Shown here piece after piece: positions 14,164 to 22,562 of a stretch of DNA of 35,619 nt (position 1 is the stretch's first letter; every line of letters begins with the position of its first letter). The position numbers and the translations under genes were made by a program. The stretch is from a virus: the IMG/VR virus record IMGVR_UViG_3300043015_000268, positions 1 to 35,619 of that record; one strand, 5' to 3'. The notes under the pieces are model-generated. The model worked only from the letters and a program-made list of their open reading frames with translations, was not told the origin of the DNA and searched no databases.

Positions 14164-14981
14164 TGTTTCTAATAGACCTAATTAAACCACAGATTGCTTT
14201 TGGAAGTGGCGGTGGTTCGTCAGGTGGTGGTGGTGGCGGTGGTGGTTCATCTAAATCATCCTCTTCCCAATCACGTTCTAAACGTACAGCACCTAAACCA
14301 GCTAAATCATCAGGCGGTGGTAAAGGAAGTAAATCATCATCGACACCTAAATCCAGTGGTGGTGGACGTAACCTAGACGCTGACATGTTTGCAGGGTCAG
14401 GATACGCACCGACAAAGAATGCCGGTACATCCAAGGCTAGTCAGGTTACATACACAAATGACTCATACGGCCCTAATCGCCGTGCAGTTCCTGTAACTGG
14501 TTCGACTACAAACTTTAATAGTAAAACAAGTGTTACAGCTAAAGACTTGGCTGATGGTAATGTCACAACGTTCAAAGCTAAGAACGGTACAGGATCACTT
14601 ACCGTTGCCCGTGGAACTGCATTTAACGATGCGCCACAAGTTGAAGTTGGCGGTCGAACAAATTCTGAAATTTACGACACTAAAGATGTTGCGACACCTA
14701 AGACAACTGCTCCTGTAAATACAAACACAGGCTCATCTTCGCCAGTTACAGCACCTGAGAAAATCGACCCACGTGATGGTGTAGGTGGTGGTCGAGATGG
14801 TGGTAAAGCTTCTCGTTTGAAAGCTTCTAAGACACAAGAAGACAAGATTGCGATTGAACGTAAGGCGGCAGGTACTGATCGATACAAGGTACGCGGTAAA
14901 CAAGCAGCGGCTGCGTCCATTAGAGGACAACGTGCAAACCCTATGTCAATTCGAAAGAACAGAAATAATCGGAGTGCCTAA
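14163..14981 (+). CDS. Gly/Ser/Lys-rich low-complexity protein, probably virion-associated
   Basis: 272 residues; ATG overlaps the previous stop (TAATG). After a short hydrophobic start (MFLIDLIKPQIAFG) comes a Gly/Ser tract with up to eight consecutive glycines (about 16-31), then a Ser/Lys/Arg-rich stretch to about 70. A Thr/Asn-rich middle follows, then a basic C-terminus (AASIRGQRANPMSIRKNRNN). It is largely disordered by composition. By position before the connector it may correspond to T7 6.7/7.3-type minor virion proteins; that is inference. Confidence 0.5.
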   Translation: MFLIDLIKPQIAFGSGGGSSGGGGGGGGSSKSSSSQSRSKRTAPKPAKSSGGGKGSKSSSTPKSSGGGRNLDADMFAGSGYAPTKNAGTSKASQVTYTNDSYGPNRRAVPVTGSTTNFNSKTSVTAKDLADGNVTTFKAKNGTGSLTVARGTAFNDAPQVEVGGRTNSEIYDTKDVATPKTTAPVNTNTGSSSPVTAPEKIDPRDGVGGGRDGGKASRLKASKTQEDKIAIERKAAGTDRYKVRGKQAAAASIRGQRANPMSIRKNRNNRSA

Positions 14982-14983
14982 AC

Positions 14984-15214
14984 ATGTGTTTTATGAATAG
15001 TCCAACTCCACCGCCTCCTCCCGCTCCACCCCCCGCTGCTCCCCCTGTATTAGAACAGGAAGCACCGGCGTTGAGCAATATGAGTGAAGAGGGTGACACA
15101 CTAACACGCCGCTCTCGCGGTATGAAAAGTTATAAGATTTCTAAAAGAAATAATTATACATCTGACAAAAACAAGTTGGGTGGCATGATGCAGAAATCAA
15201 AGTCAAACGTATAA
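14984..15214 (+). CDS. Proline-rich small protein, T7 gp7.3-like
   Basis: 76 residues with an N-terminal Pro/Ala tract (SPTPPPPPAPPPAAPP) and a basic C-terminus (RRSRGMKSYKISKRNNY). It lies directly before the portal gene. Short Pro-rich proteins beginning MCF occur at this place in many T7-like phages and correspond to gp7.3, a tail-assembly protein ejected at infection in T7. Assignment rests on position and composition. Confidence 0.5.
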   Translation: MCFMNSPTPPPPPAPPPAAPPVLEQEAPALSNMSEEGDTLTRRSRGMKSYKISKRNNYTSDKNKLGGMMQKSKSNV

Positions 15215-15231
15215 AGTCAGGAAGGTAAACC

Positions 15232-16815
15232 GTGCATAAAGGTGACGCTAATTGCGCTAAAAAGTACGAAAACCTATCCTCACACAGAACGACATATTTA
15301 GAACGGGCAAGAGAAGCGGCTAAACTAACTATCCCTTCTCTTGTTCCCGAAGAAGGTCATACATCATCTAGTAAATTCTACACTCCATATCAGGGTGTAG
15401 GGGCTAGAGGTGTGAACAACCTCGCATCTAAATTATTACTGTCATTGCTACCACCTAACGCGCCTTTCTTTGCTATGCGCTTGGACGATTTCACGATCCA
15501 AGAATTGTCGCAAACAGAGGGCGCACGTGCAAAAGTAGACGAAGCGTTAAATAAATATGAACGCGCTGTTATGACCGAGATTGAAAACTCAGGTATGCGG
15601 TCACCTATTTTTGAAGCACTAAAACAGTTAATTGTCGCAGGTAACGTACTTCTCTACCTTCCCCCAGAGGGCGGCGCACGGGTCTTTCCGTTGAGCCGCT
15701 ATGTAGTGAAACGTGACCCTATGGGTGAGGTCATTGAGGTTATTGTAAAAGAAACCATGTCACGGGTTACACTGCCCGAAGACATACAACAACTCTTGAT
15801 GGTTAAGGAAGGTGATCTTCCTAGCGAACAAAACAACAAAAAGACAGACGAAATAAATCTTTACACAAAGATGTACCGCGAGGGCGACAAATATATACTG
15901 TATCAAGAAATTGATGGTATGATCGTCCCTAAATCTCAAGGTAAATATCCCTTAGATAAAGCACCTATGCTTGCTTTGCGTTGGACACGCATTGATGGTG
16001 AAGATTATGGGCGATCATATGTAGAAGAATACATTGGCGATCTTATCTCTTTAGAGGGTCTGTCTAAAGCAATTCTTGAAGCATCTGCGGTATCAGCCAA
16101 AGTAGTATTCTTGGTAGCACCAAACGGTACTACACGTGCAAGAGACATTTCAAAAGCTGATAACGGCGCTATTGTATCAGGTAACGCCGCCGAAGTTTCC
16201 ACACTGCAAGTTGCTAAACAGGCTGACATGTCTGTGGCTTCTAGTACAGCATCAGTGATTACTGAGCGTCTATCCTTTGCGTTCCTAATGAACTCTGCGA
16301 TTCAACGCGCAGGTGAACGTGTGACAGCCGAAGAGGTTCGTTACATGGCAGGGGAACTAGAGGATGCACTCGGTGGTGTTTACTCAATTCTAAGTCAGGA
16401 ATTTCAATTACCATTGGTCAACCGCATCATAGCGAGGATGACTAAGAAGAAACGGTTACCCTCATTACCAAAAGGTGTGGCTAACCCAACAATCGTTACA
16501 GGTCTTGAGGCTCTCGGTCGTGGACATGATATGAATAAGTATCAAATGTTCCTAACGGCTCTCGCACCTCTAGGACCAGAAGCTGTCGGTCAGTTTATGA
16601 ACGTTGGTGATTACATCACCCGCGTAGGAACTGCATTGGGTATCGACATGGACGGTTTGATTAAATCAGAACAACAAATGCAACAAGAACGACAGATGCA
16701 GATGCAGATGATGCAACAACAGCAAATGGCTGAAATGGCTAAAGCTGGTGTTGGTCCAGTTGCTAAAGAAGCAGCCGGCGCAGTGCGTGAAGCTGTCGCA
16801 AGAAATGGTGAATAA
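15232..16815 (+). CDS. Head-tail connector (portal) protein, T7 gp8-like
   Basis: 527 residues (T7 gp8: 536), with a GTG start at 15232 and AGGAAGG at 15219-15225 as ribosome binding site. T7-type portal blocks are visible: FYTPYQGVGARGVNNLASKL, LLSLLPPNAPFFAMRL, ALKQLIVAGNVLLYLPPEGG and RYMAGELEDALGGVYSILSQ. The C-terminus is Gln/Met-rich (QMQMQMMQQQQMAEM). It forms the dodecameric channel at one capsid vertex through which DNA is packaged and ejected. Confidence 0.95.
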   Translation: MHKGDANCAKKYENLSSHRTTYLERAREAAKLTIPSLVPEEGHTSSSKFYTPYQGVGARGVNNLASKLLLSLLPPNAPFFAMRLDDFTIQELSQTEGARAKVDEALNKYERAVMTEIENSGMRSPIFEALKQLIVAGNVLLYLPPEGGARVFPLSRYVVKRDPMGEVIEVIVKETMSRVTLPEDIQQLLMVKEGDLPSEQNNKKTDEINLYTKMYREGDKYILYQEIDGMIVPKSQGKYPLDKAPMLALRWTRIDGEDYGRSYVEEYIGDLISLEGLSKAILEASAVSAKVVFLVAPNGTTRARDISKADNGAIVSGNAAEVSTLQVAKQADMSVASSTASVITERLSFAFLMNSAIQRAGERVTAEEVRYMAGELEDALGGVYSILSQEFQLPLVNRIIARMTKKKRLPSLPKGVANPTIVTGLEALGRGHDMNKYQMFLTALAPLGPEAVGQFMNVGDYITRVGTALGIDMDGLIKSEQQMQQERQMQMQMMQQQQMAEMAKAGVGPVAKEAAGAVREAVARNGE

Positions 16816-16817
16816 AA

Positions 16818-17552
16818 ATGGTCGAACAAGTAGTTATCGACACCTCAGAGGAAAACTCTGGTCCTACACTTGAGCAACAAGCTTCCGAAATGGAAGAACA
16901 ACAAACTGAACAAGTGGATGACCGGCCTGAGTGGTTGCCAGAAAAGTTCAATTCGGCAGAGGATATGGCACGTGCATATTCTGAACTAGAAAACCGAATG
17001 AGTTCTCAAGAGAATGAACAATACGAAGACGATGCAAGATCAGAACTTGATAATGTAGGCGTGGATTACGATGCTCTATCTCAAGAATTTTGGGATAACG
17101 GCGATCTCTCTCCAGAAAGCTATGATTTGCTAGATCAAGCGGGGATACCACGTGAGATTGTTGATAGCTACATCGATAGTCAACTAAATGCAGTTGATGC
17201 ACAACGCGGTCAGATAATGAATGAGGTCGGCGGCGAAGAAGGTTACTCTGAGTTAACCGAGTGGGCCGCTGACAACCTTGAAGACAATGAAATCGACTAT
17301 TTCAATTCAGTGATGGACACCAATGATTGGCAAGCTATTCAGATGGCGGTTCGCGCCGTTGCCGCTCGTAAAGATGCTGCAATGGGTATGGAACCTGAAC
17401 GTAACCTATCTGGAAGCTTGTCTGGTGGCGGCGGTGGTTCTTACGAAAGCGTTAACCAGTTAATGCAAGATATGCAGAACCCGATGTATGAAAACGATCC
17501 GGCTTTCCGTGCGCAGGTCGAAGCAAAACTTGCGAGGTCAAACATTCTTTAA
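16818..17552 (+). CDS. Capsid assembly scaffolding protein, T7 gp9-like
   Basis: 244 residues, very acidic (EEQQTEQVDDRPEWLPEKF near the start), which is typical of scaffolds. RPEWLPEKFNSAEDMARAYS is a block shared by T7-like scaffold proteins. The C-terminus has a Gly-rich linker (SGGGGGS) and a helical tail (NPMYENDPAFRAQVEAKLAR), as in the capsid-binding end of the family. It lies two bases after the portal stop. It directs procapsid assembly and then leaves. Confidence 0.9.
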   Translation: MVEQVVIDTSEENSGPTLEQQASEMEEQQTEQVDDRPEWLPEKFNSAEDMARAYSELENRMSSQENEQYEDDARSELDNVGVDYDALSQEFWDNGDLSPESYDLLDQAGIPREIVDSYIDSQLNAVDAQRGQIMNEVGGEEGYSELTEWAADNLEDNEIDYFNSVMDTNDWQAIQMAVRAVAARKDAAMGMEPERNLSGSLSGGGGGSYESVNQLMQDMQNPMYENDPAFRAQVEAKLARSNIL

Positions 17553-17716
17553 TGTCGCTTTACGAAAACATTAAAAACAAACAGAACCGAATAAAGAATG
17601 GTTCTGGTGAACGGATGCGTCGAAAAGGTGAAAAGGGTGCGCCCTCTGATACCGATTTCAAAAACGCAGCTAAAACTGCAAAACCAACCGACATGAAAAT
17701 TAAGAAGAAATCATGA
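17552..17716 (+). CDS. Small basic conserved phage protein (54 aa)
   Basis: ATG 17552 overlaps the scaffold stop by one base, and the stop overlaps the next start (ATGA). The product (MSLYENIKNKQNRIKNGSGE, then RMRRKGEKGAPSDTDFKNAA and KTAKP) is basic. I recall very similar short proteins near structural genes in marine T7-like phages. The function is unknown; DNA association or a minor virion component is possible. Confidence 0.65.
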   Translation: MSLYENIKNKQNRIKNGSGERMRRKGEKGAPSDTDFKNAAKTAKPTDMKIKKKS

Positions 17717-17943
17717 GTAAATCAGGACGAGTATATTCAGCATACGATAGAGAGTATCAGGCTCGTCCTGAACAGGTTAAGAAGCGTGTTTCACGCAACA
17801 AGGCTCGTCGTATGATGATCTCTAAACATGGTAAGTCTAAACTATCTGGGAAAGACATTGATCACTCAGACGGTAACGCAACAAACAACACAAATTCTAA
17901 TCTGAAAATCATGGATCGCTCAAAGAACAGAGCGAAAAAGTAG
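17713..17943 (+). CDS. HNH-endonuclease-like small protein
   Basis: 76 residues, basic. DIDHSDGNATNNTNSNLKIM resembles the second half of an HNH motif (DH...N...N), preceded by KARRMMISKHGK, which may bind DNA. A classical Cys-rich or full His-Asn-His module is not complete, so catalytic activity is uncertain. It sits between scaffold and capsid genes. HNH genes at such junctions are often free-standing mobile endonucleases, but related phages also use HNH proteins in packaging. Confidence 0.6.
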   Translation: MSKSGRVYSAYDREYQARPEQVKKRVSRNKARRMMISKHGKSKLSGKDIDHSDGNATNNTNSNLKIMDRSKNRAKK

Positions 17944-17988
17944 GGGGTCTTCGGACTCCCTCGCTACGCCGCTTATTAGTGGGTGGCG
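17943..17988 (+). other. Two consecutive RNA hairpins before the capsid terminator
   Basis: Hairpin 1 pairs GGGGGTC (17943-17949) with GACTCCC (17954-17960) around a TTCG tetraloop. Hairpin 2 pairs CGCTAC (17962-17967) with GTGGCG (17983-17988), with an inner CGCT/AGTG stem and TATT loop. The first begins on the last base of the preceding stop codon. They could be RNase III-type processing sites or 3'-end stabilisers of the upstream transcript. Confidence 0.5.
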
Positions 17989-17991
17989 AAA

Positions 17992-18025
17992 TGAACATTC
18001 TAGGCCAAGGGTGTTCACTTTTTTT
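17992..18025 (+). terminator. Intrinsic terminator upstream of capsid gene
   Basis: TGAACATTCT (17992-18001) pairs with AGGGTGTTCA (18008-18017), ten pairs including two G-T, around the loop AGGCCA. CTTTTTTTC follows immediately (18018-18026). This is a textbook rho-independent terminator on the + strand, 126 bp before the major capsid ATG. Confidence 0.8.
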
Positions 18026-18151
18026 CATCTAACTCAACAAAGCAATTATTACGTTATGGCCCCTTACGAGGGATAACCTTAATGGAAAGAAAGCAAATGG
18101 TGACGTTAGAAAAATCCTAACAACCTAACTCTTTTTCCAAGGTGAAATAAA
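18026..18151 (+). promoter_or_regulatory. Capsid gene leader, expected to hold a promoter
   Basis: 126 bp between the terminator and the capsid ATG. Since a strong terminator precedes it, the region should contain a promoter for the capsid gene, but no copy of the CTAG-ending promoter motif is present. GGGATAACCTTAA (18072-18084) partly resembles GGGATAATCTTAA in candidate P4. GTTAG (18105-18109) and CTAAC (18117-18121) could pair. AAGGTG just before ATG 18152 is the ribosome binding site. Confidence 0.35.
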
Positions 18152-19108
18152 ATGTCTAATGCAAATCCATCCCGCGTGGGTCAGGCCGGATTAACAGGTG
18201 CAACCGATGCTCTGTTCCTGAAGGTCTTCTCAGGCGAGGTAATGTCTACTTTCAACGCTCAAACAGTGATGAAAGAGAAAACACGTATTCGTTCTATCAA
18301 TAACGGTAAGTCTGCACAGTTCCCAGCAATCGGTAAAACAGTTGCTGAGTACCACACAGCCGGTGCCGAAATTCTTGGTAACAACATCGAACACGGCGAA
18401 AAAGTTATCACAATCGATGATCTATTGATTGCGAACACTTTCATTGCAAACATCGATGAAGCCAAGAACCACTATGATGTGCGTTCAGAATACTCTAAGC
18501 AAATGGGTCAAGCCCTAGCACAAACATATGACCGCAACTTGCTATCTATGGCAATTAAAGCCGCACGTGACCCATCAGGTCTAGGTGCTGGTGTTGCAGG
18601 TCAAGGTAACGCAGCGTCTGAAACACTAGGTTCAACAACACCTACAACTGACGCTATTGTTACTGCTATGTATGATGCGGCGGCGACTCTAGACGCAGCA
18701 AACATTCCTGAAACGGAACGTTATGTCCTTGTTAACCCAGCGACATACTACGCTCTAGTTCAGAACGATAAACTGATTAACCGTGACTTCGGTCAAAACG
18801 GTTCATACTCTGACGGCACAATCATGCGTGTCGCAGGTATGCAAATTGTTAAATCTAACAACTTGACAGTGGATCACACAGCTTCAACAGCTTATCCAGA
18901 CTTCAACTCGAAGTATGCTGTGGATGCCTCAGACACATCTGCACTTGTCATCCAGCGTCAAGCGTTGGGTACAGTTCAGTTGATGGATATGGCAACCGAA
19001 ATGGAATACGACATTCGTCGTCAAGGTACACTAGCTGTATCTAAGATGGCTGTCGGTCACGGTGTATTGCGCCCAGAGTGCATCATCGAACTACGCGCAG
19101 CGTTATAA
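18152..19108 (+). CDS. Major capsid protein, T7 gp10-like
   Basis: 318 residues (T7 gp10A: 345). The T7-like capsid pattern is clear: ALFLKVFSGEVMSTF, RIRSINNGKSAQFPAIGKTV, then IDDLLIANTFIANIDEAKNH, and the late block YVLVNPATYYALVQNDKLIN. It has the HK97-type fold of the family by homology. The gene stands alone between two intrinsic terminators with a 126-bp leader, which fits strong independent expression of the most abundant virion protein. Confidence 0.96.
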   Translation: MSNANPSRVGQAGLTGATDALFLKVFSGEVMSTFNAQTVMKEKTRIRSINNGKSAQFPAIGKTVAEYHTAGAEILGNNIEHGEKVITIDDLLIANTFIANIDEAKNHYDVRSEYSKQMGQALAQTYDRNLLSMAIKAARDPSGLGAGVAGQGNAASETLGSTTPTTDAIVTAMYDAAATLDAANIPETERYVLVNPATYYALVQNDKLINRDFGQNGSYSDGTIMRVAGMQIVKSNNLTVDHTASTAYPDFNSKYAVDASDTSALVIQRQALGTVQLMDMATEMEYDIRRQGTLAVSKMAVGHGVLRPECIIELRAAL

Positions 19109-19115
19109 AATTAGA

Positions 19116-19150
19116 TGGCCTCTCTAGTTAACCTAGAGGGGTCATTTTTT
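19116..19150 (+). terminator. Intrinsic terminator downstream of capsid gene
   Basis: A 12-bp stem (19116-19127 with 19133-19144, two G-T pairs) around the loop TTAAC is followed by TTTTTT (19145-19150). It corresponds in place to T7 terminator T-phi, just after gene 10. Read-through would express the tail genes at a lower level. Confidence 0.9.
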
Positions 19151-19168
19151 ACATTTAAGGGAAAACTC

Positions 19169-19762
19169 ATGGCAACTCTACTGACCCCTACGACAGAACT
19201 AGAAGCTGTCAACGTGTGCCTTGCGAACATTGGCGAGTCGCCAGTGAGTTCCATTACAGGTGATACCGTAGTTGACGCGGCTCTTGCTAGAGACTTAGTT
19301 CGTCAGGTAACACGTGAAACACAGACACATGGGTTCTATTGGAACACAGAACTTAGTTACAAACTAATTCCTAACACCTCTGAAAACCTAGTTCTACCTG
19401 CTAACATCTTATCGGTGGACACTACGTTGAGTGATAAGGATAAAGACTTGGTAGCGCGTGGTCGTCTTCTTTATGATCGCCGCAATCACACATATAATTT
19501 TAAACAACCTGTTACAGTAAACATCATTGTTGCTCTAGGTTTTGAAGAACTTCCTGAAATTGCTAGACGTTATATCGCTGTACGTTCAGCACGTATCTAT
19601 CAAGAGCGTGTTATGGGTAACGGCGCAGTATCAGCTTTTAACGCTGCCGACGAAGACATGGCGCGGGCTGCGTTGTTAGCTGAAAACATGGAAGTTGAAG
19701 ACAATAACATGCTGTCAGGAAACACCGCTGTATCAGGTATTCTTGCCCGTTCAGCTTATTAA
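19169..19762 (+). CDS. Tail tubular protein A, T7 gp11-like
   Basis: 197 residues from ATG 19169 (MATLLTPTTELEAVNVCLAN), almost exactly the T7 length of 196. AAGGG at 19157-19161 is the ribosome binding site. An upstream in-frame ATG at 19115 would lie inside the terminator hairpin and is rejected. ANIGESPVSSI and the TQTHGFYWNTE block are typical of the family. The protein forms the gatekeeper ring between portal and nozzle. Confidence 0.93.
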   Translation: MATLLTPTTELEAVNVCLANIGESPVSSITGDTVVDAALARDLVRQVTRETQTHGFYWNTELSYKLIPNTSENLVLPANILSVDTTLSDKDKDLVARGRLLYDRRNHTYNFKQPVTVNIIVALGFEELPEIARRYIAVRSARIYQERVMGNGAVSAFNAADEDMARAALLAENMEVEDNNMLSGNTAVSGILARSAY

Positions 19763-19773
19763 AAGGTGACATA

Positions 19774-22092
19774 ATGCCCCTAGTTTCAACTACGGTTTCC
19801 AACCTAATTAGTGGTGTTTCACAACAGCCGGCACCTCAACGTCTACGGACTTCGGGTGAGGAAATGAAAAACGCCTATCCGTCTGTTGTTGCTGGATTGC
19901 AAAAAAGACCACCTACACAATTTGTATCCGCGTTGAACACAAACGTTCCAGACGATGACACAACAGCGGTTCATGTAATTAACAGAGACTTTGAAGAACG
20001 ATACATTGTTATCGGCGGTAGCGGCGATCTTGAAGTATTTGACACTGATGGTGTTAAGAAAACGGTGACGTTTCCTGATGGTAAATCTTATCTACCCACC
20101 AGCGACATGTGGAAAAAGCTAAGATTTGTTACAGTAGCTGATACGACATTTATTCTAAACACAGAAAAAGTCACAGCAACTCAAGCAGTGACAGAAACTC
20201 GCGCTGATCCGAGTGCTACAGCTTCGGTATTTATCAAACGTGCTGTCGCATCTACAACATACGCTATCTACATTAACAATGTTTTAGCCGCGACCACTTC
20301 GACTGAAGACAACACCACAGCATCCACAGCACTAGAGGGTACATCTGATATTGCAGAAGAACTCAAAGCAGATGCAATAAGTCGAGGATACACTGACGCA
20401 CAAACCTTTGGACCAACACTGACATTCTCTGTACCCGCTGGTGCCCAAATACGTGTTCTCGACCAATTTGGTGGTAACGCGATGGAAGCGTTCACTGATC
20501 GCATACAGTCATTCGATAAACTACCACCACAAGAAAAACAGGGCCGCATTGTACAAATTAAGGGTAACCTTAACGATGCTACTGAGGATTATTGGGTAGA
20601 ATTTGACAATAACGTTTGGATCGAAACTGTAGGATATGATGCAGGTGAAACCTTTAATCCAGCAACTATGCCTCATGTTTTGATTAGAAACCCAGATGGA
20701 ACATTCACGTTTCAACAACACACGTGGGATGAAAGATCAGTAGGTGATGCAGACACTAACCCAGCACCTAGTTTCGTCGATAAAGCAATTAGTTCGATGT
20801 TTCTATTTAAAGGTCGAATGGGTTTTCTTTCTGAGGAAAACCTTATTATGTCGGCTGTGGGTGAACTAGAAAGTTTGTATCGCAGTACCGTTGTACAAGT
20901 TTTCGCATCTGACCGAATTGACGTAGCTTCAACGACAGGTAGGGTGAACAACCTTTACCACGCAGCGGTCTTTTCGGACACTTTGGTTCTATTCTCAGAT
21001 AGCCAACAATTTAAACTTGTGTCTGAAAACGTGTTATCGCCGCTGTCGGTTGGTATCGTTCCTTCGACTAAGTTTGCTTGTTCACCTTACACCGCTCCTG
21101 TGGCCTCCGGTCCAATCGTATTCTTTGTAACTGACGGTGCTACTAACTCAACGGTTCGAGAGTTGTATATCGATGAAGAACTAAAGACCATCGATGCGGA
21201 TGAGATAACGGTTCAGATACCCAGCTACATACCAAACGAGGTCAGGACACAGGCTGTGTCTACATATGATGACGTTATGGTTCAGCTATCCGCATTAGAG
21301 CCTAGTAAGCTTTATGTATATAAGTGGTACACAAACGGCGGCGAAAAAGTACAAACGGCTTGGTCACATTGGGACTTTGGCGAAGACACCATTATTATGG
21401 GTTGTGAGTTTCTAGAAGACTTTTTGTATGTCGTCTACAAAACAGGTGGTCAGATGTACTTGGATAGAATGTTCTTGGATACTAAGCCTGTAGACAAGGC
21501 GTTGTTAGATCATAGGGTAGAAGAATCTGCCATGACAATCACTTACAATGCGACTGATGATAGAACGGAAATCGTTTTACCGTACTCAACTCCAGCGACC
21601 TTACAATTCTATAAAATGGAAGACCCCAAGGGTCAGTTAATGCACGTTACAAAGGTAGCTGACAATGAGTATCATTTAGCTGAAGTTGACGCTACTACTT
21701 GGACGATCAACGCTGGCGTACCTTATACTTTTGAATACATCTTTTCTCCTCAATACATTCGAGAAGATACACCTACAGGTGAGGCGGCAATTCAAGAAGG
21801 TCGCGTACAACTACGTTACATGTCTCTGATCTACATGGACACAGCGTTCTTCAAAATATTGATCACACCTAAAAACAACCAAACTTTTGAGCATCTCTTT
21901 AACGCCCGTATACTTGCTGACGAAGATAACATTGCAGGTTTGATGCCTAGAGATACAGGAGAATACAAATTCCCTGTGTTTGCGCAAAACGACAGAGTTG
22001 AAATTAAAATTGTTAACGACAGCGCGTTCCCTTGTGCCTTTGGTTCAATGGAGTGGACGGGTATGTATGTAGGAAAATCACAGAGGTTATAA
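19774..22092 (+). CDS. Tail tubular protein B (nozzle), T7 gp12-like
   Basis: 772 residues (T7 gp12: 794). The N-terminus (STTVSNLISGVSQQPAPQRL) and GLQKRPPTQFV are the usual start of the family, and DERYIVIGGSGDLEVFD-type beta blades follow. AAAAGGTGAC precedes ATG 19774. It forms the hexameric tail nozzle through which DNA is ejected and to which the fibres attach. The stop overlaps the next start by one base. Confidence 0.94.
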   Translation: MPLVSTTVSNLISGVSQQPAPQRLRTSGEEMKNAYPSVVAGLQKRPPTQFVSALNTNVPDDDTTAVHVINRDFEERYIVIGGSGDLEVFDTDGVKKTVTFPDGKSYLPTSDMWKKLRFVTVADTTFILNTEKVTATQAVTETRADPSATASVFIKRAVASTTYAIYINNVLAATTSTEDNTTASTALEGTSDIAEELKADAISRGYTDAQTFGPTLTFSVPAGAQIRVLDQFGGNAMEAFTDRIQSFDKLPPQEKQGRIVQIKGNLNDATEDYWVEFDNNVWIETVGYDAGETFNPATMPHVLIRNPDGTFTFQQHTWDERSVGDADTNPAPSFVDKAISSMFLFKGRMGFLSEENLIMSAVGELESLYRSTVVQVFASDRIDVASTTGRVNNLYHAAVFSDTLVLFSDSQQFKLVSENVLSPLSVGIVPSTKFACSPYTAPVASGPIVFFVTDGATNSTVRELYIDEELKTIDADEITVQIPSYIPNEVRTQAVSTYDDVMVQLSALEPSKLYVYKWYTNGGEKVQTAWSHWDFGEDTIIMGCEFLEDFLYVVYKTGGQMYLDRMFLDTKPVDKALLDHRVEESAMTITYNATDDRTEIVLPYSTPATLQFYKMEDPKGQLMHVTKVADNEYHLAEVDATTWTINAGVPYTFEYIFSPQYIREDTPTGEAAIQEGRVQLRYMSLIYMDTAFFKILITPKNNQTFEHLFNARILADEDNIAGLMPRDTGEYKFPVFAQNDRVEIKIVNDSAFPCAFGSMEWTGMYVGKSQRL

Positions 22093-22553
22093 TGACAGGT
22101 TACGTCCGTGAAACCCAACAAAAAGACTTGGATCATCTAGGTTACAATTTAAGGGATGCGGATGTAAGTGAGTTATACGCTCAGACAGGTTTGAAACCAT
22201 ACATGGCGTTACACCTAGCGTTAATCCTATGTAAACGTATGAAAACAATGGTAGCCCCTGATGGCACTCCTGTGGGTGTCTATGGGGTTACCGATACAGA
22301 TAAAATAGGTCTGGGTAACATCTGGATGATGGCGACCCCAGACTTACTAAAACATCAAAGACAATTTCTTCGAGAATGCAGAGAGGGTATCTCTGAGATT
22401 TCTCAGGGGTACAAGTGTGTATATAATTACACAGACGCACGTAACACGGTCCATCATAAGTGGCTAAAGTGGTGCGGGTTTACCTTCATTAATAAACACA
22501 AGAACTTTGGTAGGAATGGAGAGTCATTCTACGAGTTCGCTAAAATATTGTAG
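22092..22553 (+). CDS. Internal virion protein A-like (T7 gp13-like, GNAT-related)
   Basis: 153 residues from ATG 22092. The middle and end (IGLGNIWMMATPDLLKHQRQ, then HHKWLKWCGFTFINKH) match the phage gp13-like family, whose pattern resembles a degenerate GNAT acetyltransferase. Position between nozzle and gp14-like genes is as in T7. In T7, gp13 is needed for virion assembly although it is a minor component. Confidence 0.8.
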   Translation: MTGYVRETQQKDLDHLGYNLRDADVSELYAQTGLKPYMALHLALILCKRMKTMVAPDGTPVGVYGVTDTDKIGLGNIWMMATPDLLKHQRQFLRECREGISEISQGYKCVYNYTDARNTVHHKWLKWCGFTFINKHKNFGRNGESFYEFAKIL

Positions 22554-22562
22554 GACATAGAT

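Noticed and set aside
14144-14434. Minus-strand ORF rich in Pro/Leu/Asp opposite the Gly/Ser protein
   Set aside because: It is the mirror of the Gly/Ser codon repeats and has no start signal or family.
19115-19168. Upstream in-frame start for tail tubular protein A
   Set aside because: The extra 18 codons are encoded by the terminator hairpin and T-tract. Starting at 19169 gives nearly the T7 length and has a ribosome binding site.
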